DNA from: Paenibacillus sp. FSL H8-0048
Lineage (GTDB): Bacteria > Bacillota > Bacilli > Paenibacillales > Paenibacillaceae
Direction: 5' to 3'
Assembly (NCBI RefSeq): GCF_038002825.1
Contig: NZ_JBBODF010000001.1
Span: 6,634,001-6,698,000, forward strand
DNA length: 64,000 nucleotides
This document shows positions 18,537 to 28,060 of this stretch, in pieces (within the stretch, counting starts at the first letter, position 1; each line of letters opens with the position of its first letter). The translations under genes and the position numbers were made by a program. The notes below the pieces were generated by a model. The model ran no database searches, was not told where the DNA came from, and saw only the letters and a program-made list of their open reading frames with translations.

Positions 18537-20243
18537 ATGATAAAGAAAATGAAATTCTCTGCGGCAGCAGTGTTATCCACAGTCATGCTGGGCAGCTTGC
18601 TGGCCGGATGCGGCGGCAATGCTGACAACAAGAAGGCAGAAGGGGACAACAAGCCGGCGGCAAGCGAAGACGCTATGTATTCGGCTCCCTTTGAGAATGG
18701 CAAATATACAGAACCGGTAACCATTTCAACGGTATTTCCCATCGCAAGCAGCCTGAAATTCAAGAATGGCGAGAATATTGAGAATAACGTACACACCAAG
18801 TGGGCTAAGGATACACTGGGCATTGATATCAAGTATCTCTGGACGGTAAGCGACCAGAATAACGCCTATGAGACCAAGCTGCGTCTGATGCTCACTTCAG
18901 GCGAGAAGATGCCGGATATTATCTCCTTCCGCGGAAGTCCTTCGTTGATCTCTGACCTGATCGACAGCGGCCAGTTCACGGATGCGGGCGAATTGTTCGA
19001 TAAATATGCTTCCGATATCTACAAAAAAGCGATGGCCGAAGAGCCAACCGTATGGAATCCTTACATGAGAGACGGCAAGCGTATGGGTATCCCGATTCTG
19101 GAAAACGCTTATAATAATGATCCGGTTATGTATATCCGTGAGGATTGGCTGAAGAAGCTGAACCTTAAGGCTCCGACGAATCTGGCTGAGCTGGAAACTG
19201 TCCTCGATGCGTTCACGAACCAGGACCCTGACGGCAACGGCAAAAAGGATACGACTGGACTCGCAGTAGGCTTCAAAAATAATCTGAATACCTGGATGTC
19301 TGAATCCGGCTGGATCTTCGGAATGTTCGGCGCTATGCCGAACCAGTGGAACAAGACAGCCGATAACAAATTGGCTTATGGCTCGGTTCAGCCGGAGATG
19401 AAGGAAGGCCTGGCAACCATGCAAAAATGGATGAAGGCAGGATATATCTCCTCGGAATCCGGCCTGTATGATGAGAACAAAGCGACAGAAGCCTTCACAG
19501 CAGGCAAAGCCGGTATTATTGTCGGCCCTTACTGGATGACGGGCTGGCCGCTGCCGGATCTGCAGAAGAACGTTCCGGGTGCAGTGCATAAGGCTTATCC
19601 GCTTCCGGCAGGACCTGACGGCAAGGTGGGCAGACACGGTACGAAGATCGCCTCCGGCGCCGTTCTGATCAACAAGGACATGGAGCACAAGGACGCCTTC
19701 TTCGTCTACCAGAACTATCTGTTTGATAACTGGGCTAACCCGGACAGCACAACCTTCGTGAACGGCTTCGCCAAAGGCTACGACTATGATATCGCTGAAG
19801 ACGGAACCGTCCTGAAAGAGCAGGATACGGATAAGATTCCAGGCGGCTGGGTGGATGCGATCCGTTATACTCTGACTTACGATGGAGCTATTATTCCTAA
19901 CCTGATGATGAATACACTGGCCAAGCTGGCCGGCGGCGCTGAGCCTGCTAACCAGTACGAGAAGAACCTGTCCGAACGTATTCCTGAGCAGATCTTAGCT
20001 GCCAAGATCATCATCGATCAGAAGGACAGTGTAATGCCTGAGATGTTCACAGGTACACCTACAGAGACTCAGCTCTCCCGTGGAGATATGCTGGAGAAGC
20101 TGGAGAAGGAAATTCTGAACAAAATCATTTATGACAAAGCTTCTGTGGATGAATTCGATACTTTCGTAGAGAAATGGAAAACCACAGGCGGCGATAAAGT
20201 GACCGATGAGGTCAATGAATGGTACGAATCCATTCAGAAGTAA
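18537..20243 (+). CDS. Oligosaccharide-binding lipoprotein of the xylan importer
   Basis: 568 residues. A signal peptide with lipobox LLAGC (cysteine near residue 23) marks a lipoprotein. A charged, low-complexity linker is followed by the large LplA/YtcQ-type binding fold. The sequence DPDGNGKKDTTG resembles a calcium-binding loop, which some members of this subgroup have. It would capture oligosaccharides released by the surface xylanase and pass them to the two permeases encoded just upstream. Start ATG 18537 follows AAAGGGG. A GC-rich stem-loop follows the stop codon. Confidence 0.9.
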   Translation: MIKKMKFSAAAVLSTVMLGSLLAGCGGNADNKKAEGDNKPAASEDAMYSAPFENGKYTEPVTISTVFPIASSLKFKNGENIENNVHTKWAKDTLGIDIKYLWTVSDQNNAYETKLRLMLTSGEKMPDIISFRGSPSLISDLIDSGQFTDAGELFDKYASDIYKKAMAEEPTVWNPYMRDGKRMGIPILENAYNNDPVMYIREDWLKKLNLKAPTNLAELETVLDAFTNQDPDGNGKKDTTGLAVGFKNNLNTWMSESGWIFGMFGAMPNQWNKTADNKLAYGSVQPEMKEGLATMQKWMKAGYISSESGLYDENKATEAFTAGKAGIIVGPYWMTGWPLPDLQKNVPGAVHKAYPLPAGPDGKVGRHGTKIASGAVLINKDMEHKDAFFVYQNYLFDNWANPDSTTFVNGFAKGYDYDIAEDGTVLKEQDTDKIPGGWVDAIRYTLTYDGAIIPNLMMNTLAKLAGGAEPANQYEKNLSERIPEQILAAKIIIDQKDSVMPEMFTGTPTETQLSRGDMLEKLEKEILNKIIYDKASVDEFDTFVEKWKTTGGDKVTDEVNEWYESIQK

Positions 20244-20259
20244 CAGAATCTGCAGACAA

Positions 20260-20284
20260 GGGCGGCCCCTAAGGCCGTCCTTTC
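20260..20284 (+). terminator. Leaky terminator between binding protein and kinase
   Basis: GGGCGGCC and GGCCGTCC form a stem with one G-T pair and a 5-base loop, then TTTC. It is too weak to be a full stop and probably limits read-through into the two-component genes. Confidence 0.55.
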
Positions 20285-20301
20285 ATTCGGAGGAGCCAAA
20301 T

Positions 20302-22014
20302 GTGAAATATCGCCTGTCTATCTTTCAGTGGTTGTCGTTAGTTCTGATGCTGATGCTCCTGATCATTGTAGGGGCGTTCTGGCTCATCTACAGGCTGAAC
20401 GTCAAGGACATTCAGAACGAGCTGAGAAAAAATAAAATGTACGAGGTTGAGTTCATGACCTCCCAGCTATCCACGCAGTTTGAACAGGTGCTGACAAATA
20501 CTATTACTTTGTCACAGGACCAGTCTGTGCGTGGATATCCTTATATTCTGAAGTTCGGGGACCAATATTCCAAATATGAGATGAAGCTGACCATCATCGA
20601 TAAGCTGGCCCTGAACACGGCCTCCACCTCCTGGAAGAATATAGTGATTCTGTACTATGAGGATGAGAAAGAGACAGTATCCTCAGATTCCTCCTTCTCC
20701 TTCAGCACCTTCAGCCCCCCGGAGCAGGCGCGCAACCGCTGGGTGCTGCACATGGATAAGGAAGGCAAGGGATATTACTCCAACATCATGCGCAGTCATA
20801 TCAGCTCGCTGTTAATTGAAGTCAGGATTTCTCTGGATAACCTTGTGAAAATGATGGATCAGTATGTCTCGGGTATGCCGCTGCTGTACGATGCCTCTGA
20901 ACAGGCCTTTATTCAGCCGGGGGCGGCGTTTCCGCAGGAGCTGCTACAGTCGATCCGTCCTGGGATCAACGGGAACAGAGGAACCATCTCCGCTACAGAG
21001 AACCGTACAGAATACCAGATTAACTATATGAAGTCAGACATGCTGGATTTGTATTTCATAGACGCTTATCCCAAGCGCCAGTATATCGAACCGATTAACC
21101 GCAATAACCGGCTGTTCCTCTATGCGGTACTGGTGGTGCTGGTTGGTATTATGTTCTACACACTGCTGCTCCGCAAGCAGGTCCAGAAGCCGGTAATCAT
21201 GCTGCGCAAGGCGATTGACCGGTTCGACCGGGGCGACTTTTCCAGCCGTGCCGTCGACTTGCAGGTCAATGAATTCAAGGTACTCGGCAATTCCTTTAAC
21301 CGGATGGCCCAGAATACCCAGATTCTGATTGAGCAGGTCCTGCTGGGCGAGATTGAAGTGAAGGAAGCGAAGCTGAAGCAGTATCAGGCGCAGATTAATC
21401 CGCATTTTCTCTATAATTGCCTGAATTTCATTCAGAGCAAAGCAAGTATTGAGGATTATCATGCGGTCACCGCGATGACGCTGCATCTGGCTTCGTACTG
21501 CCGGTACATTCACAAGATTGAACAGCTCGATTCCACGCTTCAGGATGAACTGGATTTCGTCGAGCATTATCTGCATATGGTCCATTTGCGCAAAAAAGAA
21601 ATCACCTTCGAATTCGGCGTCACGGCAGAGGCGGCCAGATACCGGCTGCCAAGAATGATTCTGCAGCCGCTGGTGGAGAACTGCATCAAGCATGGGATTG
21701 AACCTAGCCTGAGGCCTGGCATCATCTCGGTTGCCGCCGAAGAAGATGCTTCGTATCTGCTGATTACCGTGAAGGATAACGGAATCGGCATGACGGAGGA
21801 ACGGCTCGGCGCGGTCCGCCGCCATATCGAGGACAATATCATCAGTAATGAACAGCTTGGAACCGGGCTAAGGAATGTGAATCAGCGGCTGCGCCTGTAT
21901 TTTGGCAAGGACTCCGGGTTATTCGTAGACTCCGTGCTGTCCGAAGGCACCTGTTACCGGATTCGTATTGAAAAGGAGGGAGAAGCTCATTCTGCAAATT
22001 CTGCTGGTAGATGA
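20302..22014 (+). CDS. yesM: YesM-type sensor histidine kinase
   Basis: 570 residues from GTG 20302. GGAGGA at 20289-20294 sits 7 bp upstream; the longer frame from 20206 would overlap the binding-protein gene. The first membrane helix is near residues 10-32 and the second near 270-290, with an extracytoplasmic sensor between. HAMP, then the His_kinase domain with the phospho-accepting histidine in QINPHFLYNCLN (around residue 368), then an HATPase domain with NGIGM and GTGLRNVNQRL. It would sense xylan breakdown products, perhaps through the binding protein, and phosphorylate the regulator encoded next, whose gene overlaps its end by about 26 bp. Confidence 0.93.
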   Translation: MKYRLSIFQWLSLVLMLMLLIIVGAFWLIYRLNVKDIQNELRKNKMYEVEFMTSQLSTQFEQVLTNTITLSQDQSVRGYPYILKFGDQYSKYEMKLTIIDKLALNTASTSWKNIVILYYEDEKETVSSDSSFSFSTFSPPEQARNRWVLHMDKEGKGYYSNIMRSHISSLLIEVRISLDNLVKMMDQYVSGMPLLYDASEQAFIQPGAAFPQELLQSIRPGINGNRGTISATENRTEYQINYMKSDMLDLYFIDAYPKRQYIEPINRNNRLFLYAVLVVLVGIMFYTLLLRKQVQKPVIMLRKAIDRFDRGDFSSRAVDLQVNEFKVLGNSFNRMAQNTQILIEQVLLGEIEVKEAKLKQYQAQINPHFLYNCLNFIQSKASIEDYHAVTAMTLHLASYCRYIHKIEQLDSTLQDELDFVEHYLHMVHLRKKEITFEFGVTAEAARYRLPRMILQPLVENCIKHGIEPSLRPGIISVAAEEDASYLLITVKDNGIGMTEERLGAVRRHIEDNIISNEQLGTGLRNVNQRLRLYFGKDSGLFVDSVLSEGTCYRIRIEKEGEAHSANSAGR

Positions 22015-23596
22015 TGAACAATATGTCGTAGATGATCTGGAGCTTGCTTTTCCATGGCAGGACTTCGGGATTGAAAAAGTATACAAAGCCTATTCCGGCG
22101 CCCAGGCCATGCAGATGATCGGGCAAAATCCGGTCGATATAGTCATTACGGACATTGCTATGCCCGGGATGAGCGGGCTGGAACTGGTTAAGCAGGTACA
22201 GCGGACTCACCGGAGAATCAAGTGTATTCTGCTAACCGGCTACGCCGAGTTCGAATATGCCCGGGAAGCCCTTCAGTATGGGGTGGTAGAGTATCTCGTT
22301 AAGCCGCTCGATCATCAGAAGCTGCGGACGGCTCTGGAGAGCACGATTAAAACCCTTAAGAGGGAGTTTGACCGGACGGCCTCTTATGAGCAGGCGATGC
22401 TGGCCTTCCGTGAGCATCTTCCGGCGCTGAAGGACAAGCTGCTGGCCGAGCTGATTCAGGGCAAAGCCTATCCGCAGGAACGGCTGAAGGACAAGCTTAG
22501 CGGATATCAGATTGATTTTCAGCTGAACGACCGGGTCTTCCTGATTCTGATCCGTCTGGAGGAGCATTTCACGAATTTTGGGCTGGACAGCCAATTGCTC
22601 TTTGAATACGCGGTGACGAACATTGCCTGCGAGCTGCTGGGCCCGGGCTTCGAGATGTGGCATGGCCGGGATGCATACGAGAACCTGGTGTTTATTGTGA
22701 AGAGTAATGAAGCAGGGGGAGGTGACCAGGGCAAGATCCTGAAGCAGCTTACCCATAATACCCATCAGCTGCATAGCAGTGTGAATGAATATCTGAATGG
22801 CGGAATCTCGGTCATTCTGTCCTACCCGGGCGAATTCCCGCTTGATCTCCGCGCCATGTATGAGGACTCCCAGTCGGCATTAAGGCAGCAAGTGGGCAAT
22901 GACAAGGGCTATTTCATCTCCTTGACGGATAAGCAGAAGAGTTCGCCGGTCCAGCCGCTCAAGGACTTATATGCTTCTCCGACACTGATGCATCTGCTGG
23001 AAACCGGCCAGTGGCAGGGGTATAAGGAACGGCTGCAGCAGATGAAGGAATTCAGCAACAATCTGCCGGCCTATAACGAAGAATACATTGAGGAGATCCG
23101 CACCATGATTCTCGGCTCCTTTCACTATATTGCCCATAAGAATCATAGTCTGTTGTCTGATCTGGTCGGGCGGGAGCTGCTGGATAAGACTCTTTTCCGT
23201 TCCGTGTCCCAGCTGATCAGCTGGGGAGAAGCGCTGGTGGATACCTTGCAGAGCAAGCTCGAACGGGATACACAGAATAACCGGATGGGCATCGTCAAGG
23301 AGATGCAGAGCTGTATCGCGGCTAATCTGGCGGAGGCCAGCCAGCAATTCGTTGCGGACGCGGTCTCGCTTCATCCGGCATATGTCTCCAGACTGTTCAA
23401 GCAGGTCAGCGGGATCAGCATCAGCGAATATATCCTGAATATGAAGATGGAGCAGGCCGTAGCAAGCCTCCGCAACTCCGATCTGAAGATCTATGAGATC
23501 TCTGAGCAGCTCGGCTACGCCAACAGCCAATATTTTATCAAAGTGTTCAAGGAGCAATTCGGCATGACGCCCCAGGATTACCGGGGGAAATTATAG
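21989..23596 (+). CDS. yesN: YesN-type response regulator (receiver + AraC domain)
   Basis: About 535 residues. The receiver opens QILLVDDEQY with the acceptor aspartate in IVITDIAMPG. A poorly conserved middle region is followed by an AraC double helix-turn-helix at the C-terminus (YEISEQLGYANSQYFIKVF). It would bind the shared 19-bp box before the xylanase and importer. The start is unusual: the only start-like codon correctly placed after AAGGAGG (21973-21979) is ATT at 21989, which gives the usual MLQILLVDDE-type beginning. The alternative TTG at 21968 lies upstream of that ribosome-binding site and has none of its own. The reading frame itself is certain. Confidence 0.9.
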   Translation: MLQILLVDDEQYVVDDLELAFPWQDFGIEKVYKAYSGAQAMQMIGQNPVDIVITDIAMPGMSGLELVKQVQRTHRRIKCILLTGYAEFEYAREALQYGVVEYLVKPLDHQKLRTALESTIKTLKREFDRTASYEQAMLAFREHLPALKDKLLAELIQGKAYPQERLKDKLSGYQIDFQLNDRVFLILIRLEEHFTNFGLDSQLLFEYAVTNIACELLGPGFEMWHGRDAYENLVFIVKSNEAGGGDQGKILKQLTHNTHQLHSSVNEYLNGGISVILSYPGEFPLDLRAMYEDSQSALRQQVGNDKGYFISLTDKQKSSPVQPLKDLYASPTLMHLLETGQWQGYKERLQQMKEFSNNLPAYNEEYIEEIRTMILGSFHYIAHKNHSLLSDLVGRELLDKTLFRSVSQLISWGEALVDTLQSKLERDTQNNRMGIVKEMQSCIAANLAEASQQFVADAVSLHPAYVSRLFKQVSGISISEYILNMKMEQAVASLRNSDLKIYEISEQLGYANSQYFIKVFKEQFGMTPQDYRGKL

Positions 23597-23622
23597 CACT
23601 TAGGCGGACAACAGGCAACACG

Positions 23623-23659
23623 GGCTAACTTGCTGCCGGGGCTACCGGATCAGTTAGCC
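23623..23659 (+). terminator. Stem-loop after the response-regulator gene
   Basis: GGCTAACT and AGTTAGCC pair perfectly over 8 bp around a GC-rich loop. There is no T-run, so termination strength is uncertain. It separates the xylan module from the TetR operon. Confidence 0.5.
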
Positions 23660-23747
23660 TAGCCTGCTTGTGCACATTTTTGCAAGCGGATTCATTAGGA
23701 GAGTGAAGAGGTTCTCAGCCTATAGAGCAGGAGAATTATTTTTTATG

Positions 23748-23837
23748 TTGACAAACTAACGGTGTTAATTTATTGTGTTGTTAACACTGTTAACTTAGTT
23801 GGAAGATAACATGAGTTTTTAAGTTAACACTATTAAC
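23748..23837 (+). promoter_or_regulatory. TetR-controlled promoter with repeated GTTAAC operators
   Basis: TTGACA at 23748 and TATTGT at 23771 are 17 bp apart. The near-palindrome GTTAACACTGTTAAC at 23780-23794 overlaps the expected transcription start. A second copy, GTTAACACTATTAAC, lies at 23823-23837, directly before the TetR frame. A degenerate copy (CTAACGGTGTTAAT, 23756) lies in the promoter spacer. This arrangement is typical of self-repression by a TetR dimer. Confidence 0.7.
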
Positions 23838-23838
23838 T

Positions 23839-24405
23839 TTGGGGGCGTTTGATATTGGCAGAAAAGGGTTAACCCAAGAGCTGATCGTGATGACAGCGGT
23901 ATCATGGATTGAAGAGGAAGGGTATGATAACTTCTCGTTGCACAGGTTGTCTAAGAAGCTTGGAGTCACAACAGCATCGCTGTATAACTTCATAGAGAGT
24001 GCTGCCCACTTAAGTGTAGAAGTAGGGAAAGTAGCTGTATCGAAACTGTATGAGTCTATGACAGCCGCCACCAAAGATGGGGAGGACAGCCGGTATTTGT
24101 TAATGGAGTATGCGGTCGGGTACCGGAAGTATGCTCTTCAGCATCCGGAGCTATATAAAGTCATTATCAACATGCCCTCCGTCCACGGCAAAGAATATCT
24201 CAAGGTGATTCTCGATCCGATGGCGGATGCACTGCGGGGCTTTTCGAAGGATGGCTATGACAATATTAATCTGTTAAGAGCCTACCGCAGTATGATTCAC
24301 GGCTTTGTTTCATTGGAGATTACCGGATATTTCGAGATGTCTAACGTGTCTATTGATGAGAGCTTTATTATGGTGGTTCAATTATTTGTTGATAGTCTGA
24401 GGTGA
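23839..24405 (+). CDS. TetR-family transcriptional regulator
   Basis: About 188 residues. The N-terminal helix-turn-helix is clear (FSLHRLSKKLGVTTASLYNFI), with a TetR-type C-terminal ligand domain of the WHG kind (helical, ending VVQLFVDSLR). The start is uncertain. TTG 23839 abuts the second operator and has no ribosome-binding site, whereas GGGGG at 23841-23845 would suit an ATT codon at 23854 (giving MGRKGLTQEL). No ATG precedes the helix-turn-helix. It heads an operon of MFS transporter, two esterases, sucrose phosphorylase and MFS porter, with gaps under 50 bp, and probably represses it together with itself. Confidence 0.88.
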   Translation: MGAFDIGRKGLTQELIVMTAVSWIEEEGYDNFSLHRLSKKLGVTTASLYNFIESAAHLSVEVGKVAVSKLYESMTAATKDGEDSRYLLMEYAVGYRKYALQHPELYKVIINMPSVHGKEYLKVILDPMADALRGFSKDGYDNINLLRAYRSMIHGFVSLEITGYFEMSNVSIDESFIMVVQLFVDSLR

Positions 24406-24419
24406 TGGAGAAGCTAAAT

Positions 24420-25649
24420 ATGAGAAGGTCTTACAAAAGTAAAAGTACTGCCGGCAAGGAAAGTATCTGGAGTCCTGCTTTTATTAGTATTTTTGTGATT
24501 AATATCATTCTGAATCTGAACCAATTTATGACCACGGCTCTGATTCCCAAGTTTGCTGCCCATTTAGGGGCTACTGCTACTATTATCGGAATAGTTACCA
24601 GCATGTTCGCGATCACTGCACTGGGTGTACGGCCAATCGTTGGCCCCTCAAGCAGCTATTTCAAAAAAAATAATTTACTGGCTGCCTCTACCGCCATCAT
24701 TATTCTGGCGTTTATCTGTTACAGCCTGGCCAGCAGCATCTCCATGATTATCGCCGGACGTCTGCTTCACGGAATCGGCATGGGGTTTCTTGCTCCGGTC
24801 AGTTTAGCATTAGCCAGTGATGCGCTGCCGGAGAGCAGAATTGCTTCGGGAATAGGTGTTTTTTCATTAGGTCAAGCCATCGCCACGGCTATAGGCCCGA
24901 TGCTGGGCCTGGAGCTGGTCCAAGCCTATGGATACACTGCGGTATTCCTGATTAGTGCAGGTGCAACTTGTCTTGTGCTGGTGCTCTCGCTGAGACTGAA
25001 GACTGAAGCACCGGCTCCCAATCAGAGGTTTACCATTTCCCTGGATAATATTATTGCACCTGAGGTCATCATACCGACAATTATCATGTTTTTCCTGGCA
25101 GGTGCGTTCTCCTGTATTAATTCCTTTATTCTGATCTATGGAGGGGCCATCGGCATAGAAGAAATCGGATTGTTCTTTACAGCCTATGCGGTTTGTCTGT
25201 TATTCACCAGACCCGTCAGCGGCAGAATCAGTGAAAGATACGGCGTCAGTGCAACGATCATTCCAGGAATGTTGATTTTTGCCCTGTCATTTGTCGTGAT
25301 CAGCTTCTCCCGGTCTCTGCCCATGTTTATCTTCGCCGGAGCGGTCTCTGCTTGCGGATATGGTATCTGCCAGCCTTCGATCCAGACCCTCTGCATGAAG
25401 CTTGTACCCAGCGAGAGACGCGGAGTTGCAGGAAATACGAATTATATAGGTGTAGATGCCGGATACCTGATCACGCCGTCCATTGCCGGATTCATTGTAT
25501 CCATGGTACAGGATAAGGGAGGCACTGAAGTTAACGGGTATGCAGCGATGTACCGGTTCATGACGATTCCGATTTTAATAGCTTTTGCCGTTTTCTTATG
25601 GAACCGGAAGCATTTGACTGCAAGTAAGGCTGCTGTGGATCAATCCTGA
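24420..25649 (+). CDS. MFS transporter (12-helix, DHA1-like)
   Basis: 409 residues with twelve predicted membrane helices. The loop after helix 2 (LGVRPIVGPSSSYFKKNN) corresponds to the MFS signature loop, and helix 5 has GVFSLGQAIATAIGPMLG, the drug/proton-antiporter-like motif. ATG 24420 is chosen because GGAG is 9 bp upstream; GTG 24402 and ATG 24405 overlap the TetR stop codon. With a TetR regulator next to it this could be an exporter of a toxic product, for example released acids. A role as an importer for the esterase and phosphorylase substrates cannot be excluded. Confidence 0.85.
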   Translation: MRRSYKSKSTAGKESIWSPAFISIFVINIILNLNQFMTTALIPKFAAHLGATATIIGIVTSMFAITALGVRPIVGPSSSYFKKNNLLAASTAIIILAFICYSLASSISMIIAGRLLHGIGMGFLAPVSLALASDALPESRIASGIGVFSLGQAIATAIGPMLGLELVQAYGYTAVFLISAGATCLVLVLSLRLKTEAPAPNQRFTISLDNIIAPEVIIPTIIMFFLAGAFSCINSFILIYGGAIGIEEIGLFFTAYAVCLLFTRPVSGRISERYGVSATIIPGMLIFALSFVVISFSRSLPMFIFAGAVSACGYGICQPSIQTLCMKLVPSERRGVAGNTNYIGVDAGYLITPSIAGFIVSMVQDKGGTEVNGYAAMYRFMTIPILIAFAVFLWNRKHLTASKAAVDQS

Positions 25650-25662
25650 GGAGGAAATAGGT

Positions 25663-26496
25663 ATGTCCGTTCTGAACATGAATTTTGAGAGCCAGTATCT
25701 GAAGTCCAATCATGAGATTACGATTATTTTACCAAACAAGCCTCAACATGTTCCTGCAAAAGAATATTATAACGATTCCAGGAAATACAAGGTACTCTGG
25801 CTGCTTCACGGAACCTTTGGCGATCATTCGGACTGGCTCAGAAAAACCAATATCGAATTATACGCCTGCGAGAAGGATCTAATCGTAGTGATGCCCAGTG
25901 CGCTCAACAGCAATTATTCCAACTGGAGCAGCAGCATGCTGGGGTTTGATATGTATGACTATTTGACGGAAGAACTAATGCCCATGGTCTACAACTGGTT
26001 TCCTGCATCCGGCAAGCGCGAGGATAACTTCATTGCAGGACTGTCGATGGGAGGGCGGGGGACGATCAAGTATGCAGTGAATTATCCCGAGAAATTCGCT
26101 GCGGCGGCGGTATTGTCCGCAGCCCCTGTGAATATGGAACACCTGACGGAAGCCGATTTGTTACAGGACGACCCAATGTCGCAGCGTTTGCGCGGGATGG
26201 TGATTAATGCAGGTGGACTGGATGCCTTTATTCATTCTAATGAGAATGTATGGGCGATTATGGATTCGCTTGCGGACAGCGGTAAGCTTCCGCGCCTGCT
26301 GTTCGCCTGCGGCACCGAGGATACGCTGATTTATGATAACTTGAAATTGTTCAAGGACCATGCACAGGAGATTGGACTTGAGGCCGAGTTCTGGACGCTG
26401 AAAGGGTACGGACATGAATGGAGATTCTGGGACCTGGCGATACAACATGCCCTGGACTTCTTCGGGCTGGAGCATGCAGAGTATCGCCCGTTCTGA
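25663..26496 (+). CDS. Carboxylesterase, esterase-D/PF00756 type
   Basis: 277 residues, alpha/beta hydrolase, no signal peptide. The nucleophile serine is in AGLSMGGRG (about residue 128), the oxyanion region is LWLLHGTFGDHSDW, and the catalytic histidine is probably in GYGHEWRFW. Members of this group include tributyrin esterases, acetyl-xylan and feruloyl esterases and S-formylglutathione hydrolases. It starts 13 bp after the MFS stop with an AGGAGG site, so it is translated in the same operon. Together with the next gene it puts two esterases directly before a sucrose phosphorylase. A paralogous esterase occurs at 42825 in the second sucrose locus. Confidence 0.88.
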   Translation: MSVLNMNFESQYLKSNHEITIILPNKPQHVPAKEYYNDSRKYKVLWLLHGTFGDHSDWLRKTNIELYACEKDLIVVMPSALNSNYSNWSSSMLGFDMYDYLTEELMPMVYNWFPASGKREDNFIAGLSMGGRGTIKYAVNYPEKFAAAAVLSAAPVNMEHLTEADLLQDDPMSQRLRGMVINAGGLDAFIHSNENVWAIMDSLADSGKLPRLLFACGTEDTLIYDNLKLFKDHAQEIGLEAEFWTLKGYGHEWRFWDLAIQHALDFFGLEHAEYRPF

Positions 26497-26544
26497 ATTC
26501 CGGCTGTCAAGGACACTATATCTAAACATAAGGGATGGATCTCT

Positions 26545-28032
26545 ATGGACAGGAAGATTGTCATTCTTCCAGGAACTACCAATTATGAGAATCGGGAGTT
26601 TCTTCCGGAAGCGATAAAAGGCTCCGATATGGTTGTAAACGAGAACGGAAATAACTCTCAGGTCTATCCGGCAAGATTAACGGCGCATACCGGCGTGGTG
26701 GTGGAGGGAATGCATAATATCTGGTATGAATATGTGCCGGCCTCATACGACGGGACGCGTCAAGTCCCTCTAATTATATCGATGCATGGAGGGTTAATGA
26801 CGGGGTGGGGGCAGGCTGTGTACAGCTCGTGGACACTGGTTGCCGACCGTGAAGGATTTATTGTCCTGTTCCCCAATGCCTGTGAACGCAGATTCTGGAC
26901 GGTAGAATGTGATGCAGAGCAGCACAAGGCGGCCACTGCGCCCAATGAGGAAGGCATATTCTTGAACCCTCCGCCCGCTGATCCCGGGAACAACCCTGAT
27001 ATGAAGCTGGTGCTGGCCCTTATCGGGCAGATGAAGAGCAAATATAACATTGATCCGGGCAGAGTCTTCATTCAGGGAATGTCGATGGGAAATCTGATGA
27101 CCAGCCAGATGGCCCGTTATCATGCTCCGGTGTTTGCCGGTAAAGCCGGGTCTGCCGGTCCGGCGGACCCCCGCCTTCTGTTTGACGGGAAGGATGAAGT
27201 GATCAATCAGGGAGGACCGCTGGCCGTCTGGCAGACCCGTCTTGAGCTGGATGAGGTACCGCCGCATTACCCGGGTGATTCCGCTGAAGTGATCAAGCGC
27301 AACCGGGAGTATTGGAAGCGGATTAACCGTTGTTATACTTTACCGGAAATCAAAATTGCAGGCGAGGATAACCTTGCTTTTTACAAGGGTGAATATGCCG
27401 ACCTGGTCTTCCGCGATGTGAAGAACCGGGACCACGGCCAGACCATTGATGATGCCGAGATTGTCTGGGATTATTTGTTCTCCGGTGTCAGCAGGGATGA
27501 ACAGGGCCGCCTTGTCCATACCGAGCCTAACATTCCAAGACAAGGGGACGGGTTCGCTATAGCGATCGCATCCGGGAGCGCTAAGGTGTATTTTAACAAC
27601 ACATTGGTTCGGATGAGTGGTCCGGCCCTGAAGCATCAGAAGCTGAAGTATCACGGACTGAATGGAAACGCGATTATCCGGGGGGAATATCTGCTGGTGC
27701 CTGCGTCGTTTGTGGCTGATGTATTCGGCGGCGAGCGCTGCAACATTTCCAATGAAGGGCAATCGGTGGAGATGGTTCTGAGGGATGGAAGAACACTGCA
27801 ATTCACTCGTGGAAGCATTGGCTGTGTGGTGGAGAACCGGGTGTACTCGATGCTGTGTGAAGCGGTATTCAAGGACGGGGAGCTCTATCTTCCGATTCAG
27901 TGGATCTGCCAGCGGCTCTTCAATTATCATGTCTCTTCCTGCGAAGATGTGCTGTATATCACCGATCATCATGCGGAGCTGTCGCTTCATATGGCCCGTC
28001 TGATCCGGGATGAAATTCTAAATGACTCTTAA
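26545..28032 (+). CDS. PHB-depolymerase-like esterase with copper-amine-oxidase-N-like C-terminal domain
   Basis: 495 residues with no signal peptide. Residues about 55-330 are an alpha/beta hydrolase: ISMHGG near the oxyanion hole, nucleophile in IQGMSMGNL, and histidine in KNRDHGQTIDDA. They resemble LpqC/poly-hydroxybutyrate-depolymerase-type esterases, which include feruloyl and acetyl esterases. Residues about 345-480 match the stalk-like domain usually found at the N-terminus of copper amine oxidases and on many Paenibacillus surface proteins (KVYFNNTLVRM, YLLVPASFVADVFGG, GELYLPIQWICQRLF). That domain is normally outside the cell, so its presence on a protein without a visible export signal is odd. 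The gene is third from last in the TetR operon. Confidence 0.8.
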   Translation: MDRKIVILPGTTNYENREFLPEAIKGSDMVVNENGNNSQVYPARLTAHTGVVVEGMHNIWYEYVPASYDGTRQVPLIISMHGGLMTGWGQAVYSSWTLVADREGFIVLFPNACERRFWTVECDAEQHKAATAPNEEGIFLNPPPADPGNNPDMKLVLALIGQMKSKYNIDPGRVFIQGMSMGNLMTSQMARYHAPVFAGKAGSAGPADPRLLFDGKDEVINQGGPLAVWQTRLELDEVPPHYPGDSAEVIKRNREYWKRINRCYTLPEIKIAGEDNLAFYKGEYADLVFRDVKNRDHGQTIDDAEIVWDYLFSGVSRDEQGRLVHTEPNIPRQGDGFAIAIASGSAKVYFNNTLVRMSGPALKHQKLKYHGLNGNAIIRGEYLLVPASFVADVFGGERCNISNEGQSVEMVLRDGRTLQFTRGSIGCVVENRVYSMLCEAVFKDGELYLPIQWICQRLFNYHVSSCEDVLYITDHHAELSLHMARLIRDEILNDS

Positions 28033-28060
28033 TGAAACTTACTAACCAGGAGGAACCAGG

